DNA of 32,125 nt from a virus: IMG/VR virus record IMGVR_UViG_3300037264_009892, positions 1 to 32,125 of that record; one strand, written 5' to 3'. Shown piece by piece: positions 15,112-21,530 of this stretch. How positions within the stretch are numbered: position 1 is the first letter of the stretch; each line of letters opens with the position of its first letter. Under the pieces are notes generated by a model. The model was not told the DNA's origin and did no database searches. It was given only the letters and a program-made list of their open reading frames with translations. The translations under genes were made by a program, and so were the position numbers.

Positions 15112-15601
15112 GGTCGCCTTTGGTCTCACCTATGGTGCCTCGATCGCGTGCGGCTTCATACTGGTGATGCTCCTCACCTTCGTTGGCTGCGGCCCGAACC
15201 AACCTCACGGTTACAAGGTCGGCAACGTCGAGGTCTTTATCACTGATCCGATGCCTCCCGAGACAATCAAACATATCTTCGAGGCTGTCGAGCTTCATAC
15301 GAGAACCTTTGAGTCGGATTTCAACTTTAGACTTCCGCCTACAAAGCTTTTCGTGCAGAGCCGTATTATCGACGCGTGTAACGGTGATTCTGGTTCTTAC
15401 GCTGGTTGCAACGGACTCGGTAACGGCATGATCAATGTATGGTCTGAAGATGATGGCGCGTGTCCGGCGCTCTATCACGAATACAGCCACACACTGTTTG
15501 GTCCGGGCCACCTAATCTGGGTTTGGTCATTTAACGACAAACGAGGTGCTGAGTTAACTGCTCGGCTCAGGGAAAAGTGGGCTGAGGAGAAAACACGATG
15601 A
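15101..15601 (+). CDS. HExxH lipoprotein, putative metallopeptidase
   Basis: A 166-residue protein from ATG 15101, overlapping the VWA gene end by 11 nt. The N-terminal hydrophobic segment (GFILVMLLTFVGC) ends in a lipobox-like cysteine at about residue 30. The mature part holds YHEYSHTLFGPGHL, a HExxH zinc motif with a further His nearby as possible third ligand. It is short for a peptidase, so catalysis is uncertain. The protein at 16138-16749 has the same plan (HEFCH, a W/K-rich end, cysteines before the motif) and is a likely paralogue. It probably acts at the outer face of a membrane. Confidence 0.65.
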   Translation: MFARVAFGLTYGASIACGFILVMLLTFVGCGPNQPHGYKVGNVEVFITDPMPPETIKHIFEAVELHTRTFESDFNFRLPPTKLFVQSRIIDACNGDSGSYAGCNGLGNGMINVWSEDDGACPALYHEYSHTLFGPGHLIWVWSFNDKRGAELTARLREKWAEEKTR

Positions 15602-15963
15602 GACGGCTACTCCTAACCCTGCTCGTAGTCGTAGTCGTAGTCGCAAACTTAAGCGGTTGTAACGGCAACCACGGGATGCAGGCGGCCTACCAGGTCACCA
15701 TTCCGTCTGCTGGGAACGTTCAGCCTTTCGACGTCTTGATCTACAACGGCACGCAGTGGCCACTCTACTTGAATTACCAAGGTCAAGGCTGGGTGATTCC
15801 AATAGGATCGACATTGGGTGTTCCAGTTGGATACCTGCCATCCAGCGTCGCAGTCGATGTCTATACCTATGCGACCCCCTCTTACCACTATCCAACGCAG
15901 ACCAAGACTTTAGGCGTCGACTATGCGTATACCGCCAACTCCGTCTCTTTCAGCTTCTATTAG
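15598..15963 (+). CDS. Small lipoprotein, beta-rich
   Basis: A 121-residue protein whose ATG overlaps the preceding stop as ATGA. It has a Lys/Arg start, a hydrophobic stretch (LLLTLLVVVVVVANLSGC) and a clean lipobox LSGC at residues about 18-21. The mature part is Tyr/Val/Pro-rich (VQPFDVLIYNGTQWPLYLNY, VAVDVYTYATPSYHYP), suggesting an Ig-like or pilin-like beta fold. The coding DNA for the hydrophobic stretch has a short GTAGTC tandem repeat. It likely works with the VWA and HExxH proteins at the cell surface. Confidence 0.65.
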   Translation: MRRLLLTLLVVVVVVANLSGCNGNHGMQAAYQVTIPSAGNVQPFDVLIYNGTQWPLYLNYQGQGWVIPIGSTLGVPVGYLPSSVAVDVYTYATPSYHYPTQTKTLGVDYAYTANSVSFSFY

Positions 15964-15964
15964 C

Positions 15965-16135
15965 ATGCGCAGCCACGTTGCATGTTCTTCGTGCGGCTTT
16001 ACGGTCATTCTTGCTACGGAGGCCACACGCAGCGCTGTTGTGGAGACGGATGGTCAATGTTGTCGGAACCGGTGCCCGCTCTGTCGTAACTACACTTTGA
16101 AACTTGCGGAGCGTAAAGAGCGGCGCTACCGCTAA
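15965..16135 (+). CDS. Tiny zinc-ribbon-like protein
   Basis: A 56-residue protein starting 1 nt after the stop of the lipoprotein gene, at ATG 15965. It has CSSCG near the start and CCRNRCPLC further on, then a basic tail ending ERKERRYR. Two CxxC pairs suggest a single zinc site. It ends 2 nt before the converging gene on the other strand. Being cytoplasmic, it may be a regulator of the operon or just a fourth linked gene. Confidence 0.5.
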   Translation: MRSHVACSSCGFTVILATEATRSAVVETDGQCCRNRCPLCRNYTLKLAERKERRYR

Positions 16136-16137
16136 CG

Positions 16138-16749
16138 CTAACGCCAAAACTTGATGATCTGCTCCGAGAGTTCCTTACCTCGTTGATTCCACTTATCCCA
16201 GCGCCTGTCTCTGTGGTCCGGTGTGCCGTCTAACTGGACGTGGCAGAACTCGTGGTAGAGGGACGGCAGGCTATCAGAGTCACCGGCAACAATTGCGATT
16301 TCGCTTGAGCCGCAGCACACACCAGTAATGTTGACAAATTGTCGCTTCGGCATCTGTGGCACGCCCGGTGGCATAGGTGGAAACCACAGAACACCCGTCT
16401 CCATCTGGAAGACTTCTTTGTCTGTGATGAAGATAAGGCACGGTCCCTGTAGCCGGCCGTAGTCGTGTTCAAATCCAGAATAGATGTAGCCGGTCGCATG
16501 TAGTAGCCGCCTGGCCCTATCGTCGTCGCAATCCGATGGCATTACGATCGTGTGTTCGTGAAGCTTGTACGCCTTGCCGCCAGGTTCCCACTGCTGACGC
16601 GCGAGCGTAGCACGCTCTTCTGAGGCTACTGGCTTAACCGTTGTGGCGATAAGTGTTACAGAATCACCGTGCTTAATAGCCGTAGCACATGCGACCAATG
16701 CGACACTGACTACAGCAACCAAGCCGATGACGCCTTGTCGATTAAGCAT
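16138..16749 (-). CDS. HExxH lipoprotein, paralogue of the 15101-15601 product
   Basis: A 203-residue protein. I chose ATG 16749 because AGGAG is 8 nt upstream. The signal LNRQGVIGLVAVVSVALVAC ends in lipobox LVAC. Later it has CLIFITDKEVF, GVCCGSSEIAIVAG and SLYHEFCHVQLDGTPDHRD, where HEFCH is the HExxH zinc motif and a following HRD could supply further ligands. The order of elements matches the plus-strand HExxH lipoprotein 500 bp away, though identity is low, so the pair probably arose by an old inverted duplication. The ribosome site lies in a hairpin loop. Confidence 0.65.
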   Translation of the reverse strand: MLNRQGVIGLVAVVSVALVACATAIKHGDSVTLIATTVKPVASEERATLARQQWEPGGKAYKLHEHTIVMPSDCDDDRARRLLHATGYIYSGFEHDYGRLQGPCLIFITDKEVFQMETGVLWFPPMPPGVPQMPKRQFVNITGVCCGSSEIAIVAGDSDSLPSLYHEFCHVQLDGTPDHRDRRWDKWNQRGKELSEQIIKFWR

Positions 16750-16770
16750 GCTGCGGCTCCTGGCCGCAGC
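16750..16770 (-). promoter_or_regulatory. Hairpin presenting the ribosome site of the 16749 start
   Basis: On the minus strand GCTGCGGC-CAGGA-GCCGCAGC is a perfect 8-bp hairpin whose 5-nt loop is the Shine-Dalgarno core, and the ATG follows the stem at once. Such a fold would control access to the start. Confidence 0.5.
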
Positions 16771-16882
16771 GCTCACGCGGGGCGTCGGATAGCTGTCCGA
16801 CGATTATCAAACCCTGTGAGCGTTAACTAATGCGGCTAGGGAGTAGTCTGGCCGCGAATTGCATTATCGACAAGGGTCGTTG

Positions 16883-17374
16883 TCAGACCTGTGAAGCGTC
16901 ACTAATCGCGGCCAGAGCATCAAGGACTTCCGGTCGCCACCAGCCGTGCTGCTCAGCGTCGTAGCGTAGGATGCCAGCCGCCGTCAGACGCTTGAGAGAT
17001 AGCGCAAGCTGCAGCCGTTTAACGGTGCCTGTCGTCGGCACTTCTGCAGGCCGTTTCTCGGCAAAGCTCTCAACAGCACCCAGTATTCGCTCGAACGCGG
17101 CGACACGGCGCTTCGGTGCTGGATAGGAGCTACTTGCGGCAAGGTCTCCGATCCTTCCGGTCGAATAGAAGTCAGAGATGACCTTGCCGGTCTTGTATGG
17201 CCTAGGGAGTCCTTCGAACACGCTGGGATCGACGACGCTAGGAGTTACTTGAAGCGGAATGTATGGCGCGTAGATGAGACCCGGGTCCATCGTAGGCTGA
17301 AGCAGCTCATCGATGAGATCCGGAAGTAGGCCGTCCAGCCAGTCCTTCACGTCCTCGTTGAAGTAATTCTTCAT
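16883..17374 (-). CDS. Tagged protein with capsid-C-terminus-like segment and winged-helix-like part
   Basis: A 163-residue protein whose ATG overlaps the previous stop (ATGA). Residues about 28-55 read MDPGLIYAPYIPLQVTPSVV then DPSVF, resembling the 'YAPY.PL......DP..F.P' stretch near the C terminus of T4-like major capsid proteins. The second half (VKRLQLALSLKRLTAAGILR then RYDAEQHGWW) looks like a winged helix. It ends RPEVLDALAAISDASQV, carrying the shared LDxLA tag. No function is assigned; the capsid resemblance is by eye. Confidence 0.55.
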   Translation of the reverse strand: MKNYFNEDVKDWLDGLLPDLIDELLQPTMDPGLIYAPYIPLQVTPSVVDPSVFEGLPRPYKTGKVISDFYSTGRIGDLAASSSYPAPKRRVAAFERILGAVESFAEKRPAEVPTTGTVKRLQLALSLKRLTAAGILRYDAEQHGWWRPEVLDALAAISDASQV

Positions 17375-17565
17375 GCGGGCGGCTGGTCCTTGGGCTTCGT
17401 GTGGAAGGCCTCGCGATAGCAGCGCACCGCGTCTGCGAGCATCTCAGGCGTCAGCCCGATGACGCTGACATCCTCATCAAACTCTTCCGGCGCGGTCTTC
17501 CTTAGCGTTCCGTCCTTAGCCGGATCCGGATCAGGTATAGCGCCGTCAAGCCTCTGCGCGCCCAT
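17371..17565 (-). CDS. Small acidic hypothetical protein
   Basis: A 64-residue protein from ATG 17565, coupled by overlap to the next gene. It is rich in Asp, Glu and Pro, with one predicted helix (LTPEMLADAVRCYREAFHTK). No ribosome site is obvious. The family is not recognised; coupling suggests it works with the 163-residue tagged protein. Confidence 0.5.
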   Translation of the reverse strand: MGAQRLDGAIPDPDPAKDGTLRKTAPEEFDEDVSVIGLTPEMLADAVRCYREAFHTKPKDQPPA

Positions 17566-17618
17566 ATTGCACCATTAGCCACGTTGTAACCAGATCGGCG
17601 GCCAGTGCGCAACCGTGT

Positions 17619-18008
17619 TTAGGTCTTGGCAATCACGTCAAGAAGGCCGATGGGCACGGTGATGAAAGAAATTTCGACCTGCTGACTGGTGTCTCTAAGT
17701 TGGTGGAAGTCGACGTCTATCAAGATGTTGTAGCAGCCTTTGTGTCTGAGACCAATGATCCAGTCACCGGCGACGAACGGCTCAACACACTGCGCCGTGG
17801 ACCGAACAACCTGCCTGGGTCGCATGATATTGAACGCAGGGTCGCGGTCCGCTGCGAACCGCCAAATCACCTGGATCCGGCTGTATTCGTCCTTATCGCC
17901 GTACATCGCGATCGCCTCTACACCCAGCCACAGACCCTCTGGCGCCGCTCGCTGGCTAAAGAGCCGCGAATCGAACAGTGGTATCTCGTCGGTCTGTGCG
18001 AACGGCAT
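17619..18008 (-). CDS. Hypothetical tagged protein
   Basis: A 129-residue protein from ATG 18008. The middle is beta-rich (RIQVIWRFAADRDPAFNIMR, FVAGDWIIGLRHKGCYNILI), like a small barrel with a GDW turn. The end VPIGLLDVIAKT is a variant of the C-terminal LDxLA peptide. A strong terminator lies just upstream, so it starts a new transcript, though no clear promoter is visible. Function unknown. Confidence 0.55.
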   Translation of the reverse strand: MPFAQTDEIPLFDSRLFSQRAAPEGLWLGVEAIAMYGDKDEYSRIQVIWRFAADRDPAFNIMRPRQVVRSTAQCVEPFVAGDWIIGLRHKGCYNILIDVDFHQLRDTSQQVEISFITVPIGLLDVIAKT

Positions 18009-18021
18009 CGGTCACCACAAA

Positions 18022-18059
18022 AGAACAGGCCAGTGTATGGCAGCGCACTGGCCTGTTCT
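18022..18059 (-). terminator. Rho-independent terminator (minus strand)
   Basis: A 14-bp perfect stem, AGAACAGGCCAGTG with CACTGGCCTGTTCT around a 10-nt loop, followed on the minus strand by TTTG. It closes the GHKL ATPase/HTH operon 13 nt after the stop of the 18072-18758 gene. Confidence 0.75.
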
Positions 18060-18071
18060 GAGCTTTAGCCT

Positions 18072-18758
18072 TCAGTCTTTTCGAAGCAGCATTCCTGCAG
18101 AGTGGATGACGTGCTCCCTTGCGCGCTCGCCACAAAGCGCTCCTAGAATGTTGTAGAGATTGAAGATAGTGGCTTCGCCGCTGCGCTTTCGTAGATCGAG
18201 CCGCTCCTGACCTGTGTAGTGGTCGGAGGCGACGCTTTCGGCGAGTGGAAGCATTTCTTTGAGCCGGTTTGCAAGCTCGTTGATGGCTCTGCTCTTCTCG
18301 TCAAGAATCAGGATGTCTTGCCACCTGACCTTGGCCGCCCCGAGCAATGGCCCGAATTCAGCGGCCAGTGCGGCGAAGACTTGCAGATTATCAGGCTTGA
18401 TGTGCCGGTTACCGACCATCATCTGAACAGCGCCGTTAGTGTCCGTGTTCGGACTGGCAAGTTTCGCGGCCACTTGCTCACTGGTCAGGACGTGGAAGGT
18501 TACACACCTAGCCACGGTTAACACATCCGTGTTCGTGGACTTCCAGCCAGTAATCGTAAACCCTACGGCCTCCATGACATGGAAGAGACGCAGAGAACTG
18601 TTTCCGACTGGTAGGTTGGTCTGCTTCACCCACCTACTAATCGCCTGATCATCACAGCCAATCAGCTCCGCCAGACGTCGACGTTGCGGAGTGTCGATGG
18701 CCCGAAGGTAGTCCTGAAGACACTCGTGAAATGTCCCTGTTCTCACCAGGCTACTCAC
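18072..18758 (-). CDS. HTH (XRE-like) DNA-binding protein
   Basis: A 228-residue protein from GTG 18758, overlapping the ATPase gene by 8 nt, with GGGAAG as ribosome site. Residues about 25-65 (QRRRLAELIGCDDQAISRWV, LPVGNSSLRLFHVMEAVGF) look like a lambda-repressor-type helix-turn-helix with its loop. The remaining 160 residues are helical with no recognisable enzyme motif (VFAALAAEFGPLLGAAKVRW). It is the second gene of a two-gene unit with a GHKL ATPase and is followed by a terminator. A regulator that reads a state set by the ATPase is an inference. Confidence 0.6.
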   Translation of the reverse strand: MSSLVRTGTFHECLQDYLRAIDTPQRRRLAELIGCDDQAISRWVKQTNLPVGNSSLRLFHVMEAVGFTITGWKSTNTDVLTVARCVTFHVLTSEQVAAKLASPNTDTNGAVQMMVGNRHIKPDNLQVFAALAAEFGPLLGAAKVRWQDILILDEKSRAINELANRLKEMLPLAESVASDHYTGQERLDLRKRSGEATIFNLYNILGALCGERAREHVIHSAGMLLRKD

Positions 18759-20574
18759 CCTTCCCGTCGGAGGCTTCGTCCTCTTGTTTACGCAGCCTGT
18801 TGTAAAACTGCCCGCGCTTGGTGAGCTTGTCGGCGTGCGTAATCAACGGAATCACATCCTGGATGCCCTGCTTGATCACGTCTTCGCGGTGGATGTAGCC
18901 ACCTGGATCGTCTTCGGCGAAATCGATCCAGGCCTCGTGCATGCGCAGCGCGCCGATGATGAGCCTCTCTTGAAGATCCATGAGGCATTTCTCACGGGCC
19001 GTCTCGTTTTGGTGCGCGCTCTCTACACCCGACCAGAGGTAGTGGTAGATGTTGATAGTGAGGATGCCTTTCTTCGGATCGAGGTCCCACATCCACGTCC
19101 CGTCGATGCGGCCAAAGGCGACGGCGAGGCCGAGGCTGTTATCCCTCACCAACTTTCGCGGATTCCCAGCCTTCGAGACGACGACGGTCGGTGAGTGCGC
19201 GGGTTTCTCCCTTTCAGGAGGCGTGCGCTTACTGCAGCTCTCGTCTTTCTTCTCAGGCCTCTTGTCGGTGAGGCCCGGTGTCCCATCGGTCGATGTGGCT
19301 GTGAGTTGCTCACCGGTCTCACGACCCGCATTGACATCGAAGTGACCAACGCCTGTGGAGCCGACCTTAAAGCGCCTCATCAGCTTTCCTAGATCGCTGT
19401 CCTTCTTGTAGAGGTGGTTGAGCAGCTTGAGCGAGCGCTTGCCAAGACGCTCGTAGCGCTCGTCCTTGGACTCATCCTCGATCTTGGCAATGTAGGGTTG
19501 CCCGATCTCGTTGATCCACTTCTGAATGCGCTCGCAAGCGTCGAGGAGCGCAACACTCTGGACCATGTTAAGCCGCGATGGATCCATCTGGACCTTCTGA
19601 TCGTCGAAGTTGATGATGCCTTCGAAGATGCCAGAGGTGAGCTTAGCCAGGGCGCTCTTCTCGATCGGGTCCTTAATCCCGCCGAAAACCTTGGCCGCCG
19701 TCTTCTCAGTCAGCAGTTGCCCTGAGTTGTTTCCGCACTTAACTCGAATGACGCCCTTGTAGGCTGGAACACGGCCCACAACCTTCGGCTTGGCGAGGTA
19801 AAGGCGGAGTTCGGTGCGGCCAGAAAGCTCACTCTCGTAGATCTTCACAGGAAGCGGCGAACCTGTGTAGTCGAGCGCCTCAATCTGCTTGGTGAGTTCA
19901 GAACCGTCGGCCTCAGTGATCTTGATGATCACCTTGGTCTTGTTGGGCTTCATGTGCTCGTTGTAGCGAGTTAGAATCCCGTCGCAGATCATGTCGAGGT
20001 CGAGGTTTGCACGGATTTTGTCGGTCTCGTACTTCTCGATCCTCAGCCTAGACCGCCACCACGGCTTCTCAGGGAGCCGAATCTCTTGCGTCGGAGCCTC
20101 CAGGTCGTTTTCGGCGGCCTTGAGTGCCGCTGTATCGAACGTCCATTCCAGCATCCCGTTCGAGCCATCGCGCGGCTCCGAAGCGAACAAGAAGCGTACA
20201 CACTTATCGAAGGAGGCGACGACACCAAGGCCGTATCTGCCAAGCTTGCCGAAGCGCTTCATGGAGTCTCCGACGCAGGAGAGGCACTCCTTGAAGTAAT
20301 CGTAGCTAGCTCCATCTCCATCATCGTGGATGTGGATACTGCGGACTTTCGGATCTTTGTTGATGGAGACAGTGATCTTCTTGGAGTTGGCGTCGATCGC
20401 GTTTTGAACCGCCTCGAAGATGGCCTCGTCGAGGTGCTGGTAGGTCTTGGCAAGGTAGCCCAAGACGTTCGCCTTGTGGAAGTCGATCTTGGTAGGCGGG
20501 TACTTAACCAGCTTGGTGGTGACGGGCGTCACCGCCTTCTGGGCGTTATCTCTGTTGCTTGCTGCGTGTGCCAT
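18751..20574 (-). CDS. GHKL ATPase (Hsp90/MORC-like)
   Basis: A 607-residue protein from ATG 20574 (MAHAASNRD), chosen because GAGAGG is upstream; a longer frame reaches 20622. All GHKL (Bergerat) motifs are present within residues about 45-120: N box EAIFEAVQNAIDA, G1 box IHIHDDGDGAS, and G2-like RFGKLGRYGLGVVASF. Middle beta-rich regions (about 200-330) resemble the transducer domain of MORC or Hsp90-like proteins. A low-complexity linker (about 400-450) precedes a C-terminal helical domain (LWSGVESAHQNETAREKCLM). It should bind and hydrolyse ATP as a clamp. The partner gene is the HTH protein downstream. Defence, anti-defence or chaperone roles are all open. Confidence 0.8.
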   Translation of the reverse strand: MAHAASNRDNAQKAVTPVTTKLVKYPPTKIDFHKANVLGYLAKTYQHLDEAIFEAVQNAIDANSKKITVSINKDPKVRSIHIHDDGDGASYDYFKECLSCVGDSMKRFGKLGRYGLGVVASFDKCVRFLFASEPRDGSNGMLEWTFDTAALKAAENDLEAPTQEIRLPEKPWWRSRLRIEKYETDKIRANLDLDMICDGILTRYNEHMKPNKTKVIIKITEADGSELTKQIEALDYTGSPLPVKIYESELSGRTELRLYLAKPKVVGRVPAYKGVIRVKCGNNSGQLLTEKTAAKVFGGIKDPIEKSALAKLTSGIFEGIINFDDQKVQMDPSRLNMVQSVALLDACERIQKWINEIGQPYIAKIEDESKDERYERLGKRSLKLLNHLYKKDSDLGKLMRRFKVGSTGVGHFDVNAGRETGEQLTATSTDGTPGLTDKRPEKKDESCSKRTPPEREKPAHSPTVVVSKAGNPRKLVRDNSLGLAVAFGRIDGTWMWDLDPKKGILTINIYHYLWSGVESAHQNETAREKCLMDLQERLIIGALRMHEAWIDFAEDDPGGYIHREDVIKQGIQDVIPLITHADKLTKRGQFYNRLRKQEDEASDGKGE

Positions 20575-20646
20575 GCTGTCCTCTCCGGTCTGGTGACCGC
20601 GATATTGACCTAGACTCGACATACCCGACTGTTGACGACTCCTGCG

Positions 20647-20760
20647 CTAAGATTCTTGTTTTTTCTTGTCCCAACCAGTGGCCAGACAGGAAGAAGCGTC
20701 ATCAGTTGGCCCAGGAGCACGGGTTGTCGAGTCCGATTGGCTGGTCAACACCAACCTCAT
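20647..20760 (-). CDS. Possible 37-residue protein
   Basis: A small frame in the 145-nt spacer, starting at ATG 20760 (or a GTG 9 nt later) just after AAGGTGAGG and 7 nt after the previous stop. The sequence (MRLVLTSQSDSTTRAPGPTD and onwards) is polar, with no motif. Support is only the ribosome site and position. Confidence 0.3.
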   Translation of the reverse strand: MRLVLTSQSDSTTRAPGPTDDASSCLATGWDKKKQES

Positions 20761-20767
20761 CCTCACC

Positions 20768-21031
20768 TTAAGTCAAATTAGGCGGACCAGCGGCCGCGTT
20801 GTTGCACTCGACACCGCCGCACGAAATCACGAACTTCTTCTTGGCCGCTGGGCGCTTGTCCTGAAGCTCTTCCCACTCCTCAGGCAGAACGGCCCAGTCA
20901 TTCCCCTTCTTTGAGCCCTTGAAGGCGCGACCCTCTCCATCGCGGCCGCAGATATCGCACTTGAACTTCTTCGGAACGCCATCCTGACTATTGAGCGGCT
21001 TCGGTGACATCTTTGACGGAAGGATGAGCAT
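20768..21031 (-). CDS. Small zinc-finger-like protein
   Basis: An 87-residue protein with a strong AGGAGAT ribosome site before ATG 21031. It contains FKCDICGRDGEGRAF and, 35 residues on, ISCGGVECNNA: four cysteines in CxxC and CxxxxC pairs, as in a zinc ribbon. The middle is charged (AVLPEEWEELQDKRPAAKKK). It sits in a minus-strand series of small zinc proteins upstream of the GHKL ATPase. Function unknown. Confidence 0.6.
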   Translation of the reverse strand: MLILPSKMSPKPLNSQDGVPKKFKCDICGRDGEGRAFKGSKKGNDWAVLPEEWEELQDKRPAAKKKFVISCGGVECNNAAAGPPNLT

Positions 21032-21061
21032 AGGATCTCCTTGATTAAGCTTGTAAGTGAA

Positions 21062-21463
21062 TTAGTCCAGGCCGAACTCACGGGCGAGTCGGTCTAAGAT
21101 CGGTTGAAGCTGTCTCTGTCTATGGCCATGATGTTCTAGCTCGAAGCACGGCTCGCAGAGCCATGTGCCCCGGTGGCCGCTGACATCAAGATCATCGTTG
21201 AGTATTGGTGCAGACTTGCATTGGTCGCAGACGATACCCTCGACGAGGCCAGGAATTTGGCCGTCAAACGCGGTCGGCGTTGAACATCGATCGCATGGCA
21301 TACCGACCCACGTAACGAAGTTCGAGTATTTACACTTCGGCGCAAGCTGCGTAGCGCAAGCCATGCAGATGAAGGCGTCGCCTATCAGCGCCTGATTATC
21401 TTTGCTGTCAACGTAAGACGGCCGGACCTCAACGGTCCGGCTACCACAACTGCCGCAGTGCAT
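21062..21463 (-). CDS. Multi-CxxC zinc protein with C-terminal LDxLA tag
   Basis: A 133-residue protein with AGGTG before ATG 21463. It has five or more cysteine pairs: HCGSCGS, FICMACATQ, MPCDRCSTP, IVCDQCKSA and WLCEPCFELEHHGH, enough for two or three zinc sites in a rubredoxin or HNH-like arrangement. No HNH catalytic pattern is convincing. It ends LQPILDRLAREFGLD, carrying the shared C-terminal peptide after a Gln/His-rich linker. Adaptor or nucleic-acid binding is likely. Confidence 0.6.
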   Translation of the reverse strand: MHCGSCGSRTVEVRPSYVDSKDNQALIGDAFICMACATQLAPKCKYSNFVTWVGMPCDRCSTPTAFDGQIPGLVEGIVCDQCKSAPILNDDLDVSGHRGTWLCEPCFELEHHGHRQRQLQPILDRLAREFGLD

Positions 21464-21530
21464 AAGACACCTGTTACAGACTTCTACCTGTCGTTGGCCA
21501 GGTCGGCGAAGTCAATAAGCAGATGTCGGC

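Noticed and set aside
16783-16802. CGTCGGA...TCCGACG hairpin as a terminator
   Set aside because: It is not followed by a T run on either strand, so I list no terminator there.
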